DNA of 64,000 nt, taken from assembly GCF_018885305.1 (NCBI RefSeq), contig NZ_CP076544.1:3338815-3402814 (forward strand), given 5' to 3'. The translations under genes and the position numbers were made by a program. Under the pieces are notes generated by a model. The model was not told the DNA's origin. It saw only the letters and a list, made by a program, of their open reading frames with translations, and made no database searches. Positions 62,266 through 64,000 of this stretch are shown here, piece after piece; the stretch's first letter is position 1, and each line of letters starts with the position of its first letter. The DNA is from Curtobacterium sp. L6-1. GTDB taxonomy: Bacteria > Actinomycetota > Actinomycetes > Actinomycetales > Microbacteriaceae.

Positions 62266-63579
62266 GTGTCCAGTGATACCGAACCCGATGTCCTGACGCG
62301 TCAGCAGAACGACCCCACCTTCGCCTCGGTGTGGGACGAACTGCGCTGGCGTGGTCTGGTGCACGTCTCGACCGACGAGACCGCACTGCGAGAGGCCCTC
62401 GACGCTGGCCCGGTGACGTACTACTGCGGCTTCGACCCGACCGCACCCTCCCTGCACTGCGGCAACCTGCTCCAGCTGCTCACCATGCGCCGGCTGCAGC
62501 TGGCGGGCCACAAGCCCCTCGCGCTCGTCGGCGGGTCGACCGGCCTGATCGGCGACCCGCGCCCCACGGCCGAACGCACGTTGAACACCCGCGAGACCGT
62601 CGTCGAGTGGGTGGGCCGCCTGCAGGGCCAGGTCTCCCGGTTCCTCAGCGCGGACGGGGACAACGGGGTCCGCCTCGTCAACAACCTCGACTGGACGGCA
62701 CCGCTGTCGGCGATCGACTTCCTGCGCGACATCGGCAAGTACTTCCGCGTCGGGTCGATGCTCAAGAAGGACGCGGTGGCGGCACGCCTCAACTCCGACG
62801 CCGGCATCAGCTACACGGAGTTCAGCTACCAGATCCTGCAGGGGCTCGACTTCCGCGAGCTCCACCGGCAGTACGGCTGCACGCTGCAGACCGGTGGCTC
62901 CGACCAGTGGGGCAACCTGACCTCGGGCACGGAGCTCATCCGTCGGACCGAGGGCGTGTCCGTGCACGCGATGGGCACGCCGCTCATCACGAACTCGGAC
63001 GGCACGAAGTTCGGCAAGAGCGAGGGCAACGCGATCTGGCTCGACGCGTCGATGACCTCGCCGTACGCCTTCTACCAGTTCTGGCTCAACACGGCGGACG
63101 CCGACGTGATCGCGCGGCTGCGTGAGTTCACCTTCCTGTCCCGGGCCGAGGTGGAACGCCTCGAGCGGGCGGTCGCCGACGAGCCCTTCCGCCGGGAGGC
63201 GCAGCGCACCCTGGCGTTCGCGGTCACCTCCCTGGTCCACGGCGTCGCCGCGACCCAGTCCGTGATCGACGCGTCGGCAGCCCTGTTCGGCAACGGCGAC
63301 CTGGCCGCGCTCGATCCGGAGACCCTGCGGTCGGCGATCACCGAGCTCCCCGGGTCGGTGTCCGTCGAGGGGAGTGCGGACCTCGCCCGAGCCCTCGTCG
63401 AGACCGAGTTGGTGAAGTCCCTCGGTGAGGCGCGGCGCGCGATCACCCAGGGCGGCGTGTACGTGAACAACGAGCGTGCGGACGACGCGGCCGCGTCCCT
63501 GTCGTCGGTCGCCCTGCCCGCCGGGGTGGTCGTGCTCCGTCGTGGGAAGAAGACCCTGGCCGGCGTGACGGTGGTCTGA
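62266..63579 (+). CDS. tyrS: Tyrosyl-tRNA synthetase
   Basis: A 437-residue class I synthetase. The HIGH-like motif is LHCGNLL in CGFDPTAPSLHCGN (near residue 60), and KFGKSEGN (near residue 247) is the KMSKS equivalent. The C-terminal S4-like RNA-binding domain (EARRAITQGGVYVNNERADD) is complete. It charges tRNA-Tyr. GTG start behind a leaderless promoter. Confidence 0.97.
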   Translation: MSSDTEPDVLTRQQNDPTFASVWDELRWRGLVHVSTDETALREALDAGPVTYYCGFDPTAPSLHCGNLLQLLTMRRLQLAGHKPLALVGGSTGLIGDPRPTAERTLNTRETVVEWVGRLQGQVSRFLSADGDNGVRLVNNLDWTAPLSAIDFLRDIGKYFRVGSMLKKDAVAARLNSDAGISYTEFSYQILQGLDFRELHRQYGCTLQTGGSDQWGNLTSGTELIRRTEGVSVHAMGTPLITNSDGTKFGKSEGNAIWLDASMTSPYAFYQFWLNTADADVIARLREFTFLSRAEVERLERAVADEPFRREAQRTLAFAVTSLVHGVAATQSVIDASAALFGNGDLAALDPETLRSAITELPGSVSVEGSADLARALVETELVKSLGEARRAITQGGVYVNNERADDAAASLSSVALPAGVVVLRRGKKTLAGVTVV

Positions 63580-63600
63580 CCCGACCCCTGGCCGTCCGAC

Positions 63601-63629
63601 CCGACGCCCGGTCCCCGTGGGGGCCGGGC
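63601..63629 (+). terminator. Terminator after tyrS
   Basis: GACGCCCGG-t-CCCC pairs with GGGG-c-CCGGGCGTC around a gtg loop. Confidence 0.7.
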
Positions 63630-63743
63630 GTCCGTCGTCCCCGGGGTCGCCCGTCTCCGGGTGTCACCCGACCCCGGGGTCGCCCGTGTCCGGGTGTCGG
63701 CGGTGGTGTTGCATGGTGCGACACGCCCGGGATGTGGGCTGGC

Positions 63744-63773
63744 TTGGTGGTGTCGGTGGGGCGTGCGTAAAGT
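63744..63773 (+). promoter_or_regulatory. Strong candidate promoter, probably rRNA operon
   Basis: TTGGTG (63744-63749) and TAAAGT (63768-63773) are 18 bases apart. TAAAGT is the most A/T-rich hexamer region near a gene in the window. No ORF of credible type starts downstream. Confidence 0.5.
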
Positions 63774-64000
63774 AATCCCTCGTCACCCCAAAGGTGCGGC
63801 GGAGCGGCTGGTGCGAAGAGCCCAGAGCCTGTCGGCCTCAAGCGGGACCATCCTCCACTGGAGTTCGGATCTGGCCTTGTGCTGGTTCGCTTCGACGCTT
63901 AGGATGACTACTCCACCGGTTCTCTCCTTCGGGATGAGCCACTGGATCTGACTGCACTGTTGTGTGTTGGCGGGTTCGACGATAATCGGTGGGTCGAGAA
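63774..64000 (+). other. Noncoding sequence of lower G+C, possible rRNA leader
   Basis: About 230 bases of roughly 58% G+C with no credible gene follow the promoter and run off the window. The composition, promoter and location after tyrS suit the leader of an rRNA operon, but no mature rRNA and no antitermination boxA can be seen. Confidence 0.35.

Noticed and set aside
63661..63951. A 96-codon ORF after tyrS
   Set aside because: It spans the candidate promoter and has no ribosome site or conserved sequence.

Overview
The window is about 70% G+C, uses GTG and ATG starts freely, and is packed with genes that often overlap by 4 bases (ATGA or GTGA). Gene content and order (a DtxR-type regulator with Cys/Glu/His metal ligands, infC-rpmI-rplT, pheST, argCJBDFGH, tyrS, PrsW, GlsB, DUF1844 and DUF1023 proteins, and a helicase-like protein with a C-terminal MTES_1575-like domain) point to a high-GC actinobacterium of the family Microbacteriaceae, plausibly Curtobacterium. 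The genus is an inference. No phage, transposase, plasmid or CRISPR locus was seen, so this is an ordinary chromosomal segment.

Region by region. 1-5.4 kb: the tail of an iron-dependent regulator, a DUF1023 hydrolase with a translationally coupled lipoprotein, a secreted NlpC/P60 peptidase behind a long structured leader, a tiny ORF followed by a terminator, and an HNH nuclease. 5.4-12.7 kb: an exported acid phosphatase whose domain is duplicated, tRNA-Arg(CCT) followed by a tandem array of its 3' half, a DUF1349 protein, a DMT transporter, nadE, a GlsB-type membrane protein, a glutaredoxin-like protein and PrsW. 12.8-19.1 kb: one run of co-directional genes with a divergent S-adenosylhomocysteine hydrolase, an SAH/aminofutalosine-deaminase-like amidohydrolase, a cupin, and a complete amino-acid-type ABC importer. 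19-28.3 kb: two oxidoreductases, lipoprotein and membrane protein genes, a CitE-like lyase, and a 1263-residue helicase-like protein whose Walker motifs are degenerate, coupled to a small Pro/Thr-rich protein and followed by a PgsA-like enzyme. 28.3-28.9 kb: no gene, but a dense cluster of inverted-repeat units.

28.9-39.8 kb: mscL, an FmdB-type zinc ribbon with a Ser/Gly tail, 5-formyl-THF cyclo-ligase, galU, a GNAT acetyltransferase, a membrane protein, tRNA-Ala(CGC), a VOC protein, a Tat lipoprotein with an amidase domain, a PIG-V-like membrane mannosyltransferase, a chloroperoxidase-like hydrolase and a GH2 glycosidase with an operator-like palindrome. 40.1-44.8 kb: a three-gene overlapping operon of a processive GT2 synthase and two surface parallel beta-helix proteins, which looks like an exopolysaccharide synthesis and modification system and is the best candidate for something undescribed. 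45-46.8 kb: a lone maltokinase and a DUF1844 protein. 46.9-63.6 kb: core genes infC (start codon ATC), rpmI, rplT, an rRNA methyltransferase, pheST, arginine biosynthesis argCJBDFGH without argR, a 3-methyladenine DNA glycosylase and tyrS. The last 230 bases have a strong promoter and lower G+C and probably are the leader of an rRNA operon lying beyond the window.

Two patterns run through the window. At least 13 genes have a TANNNT-type -10 hexamer ending 6 to 9 bases before the start codon, the mark of leaderless transcription. Several genes also end in very long, near-perfect palindromes sharing the core ACGGGAGGC, which probably act as bidirectional terminators.
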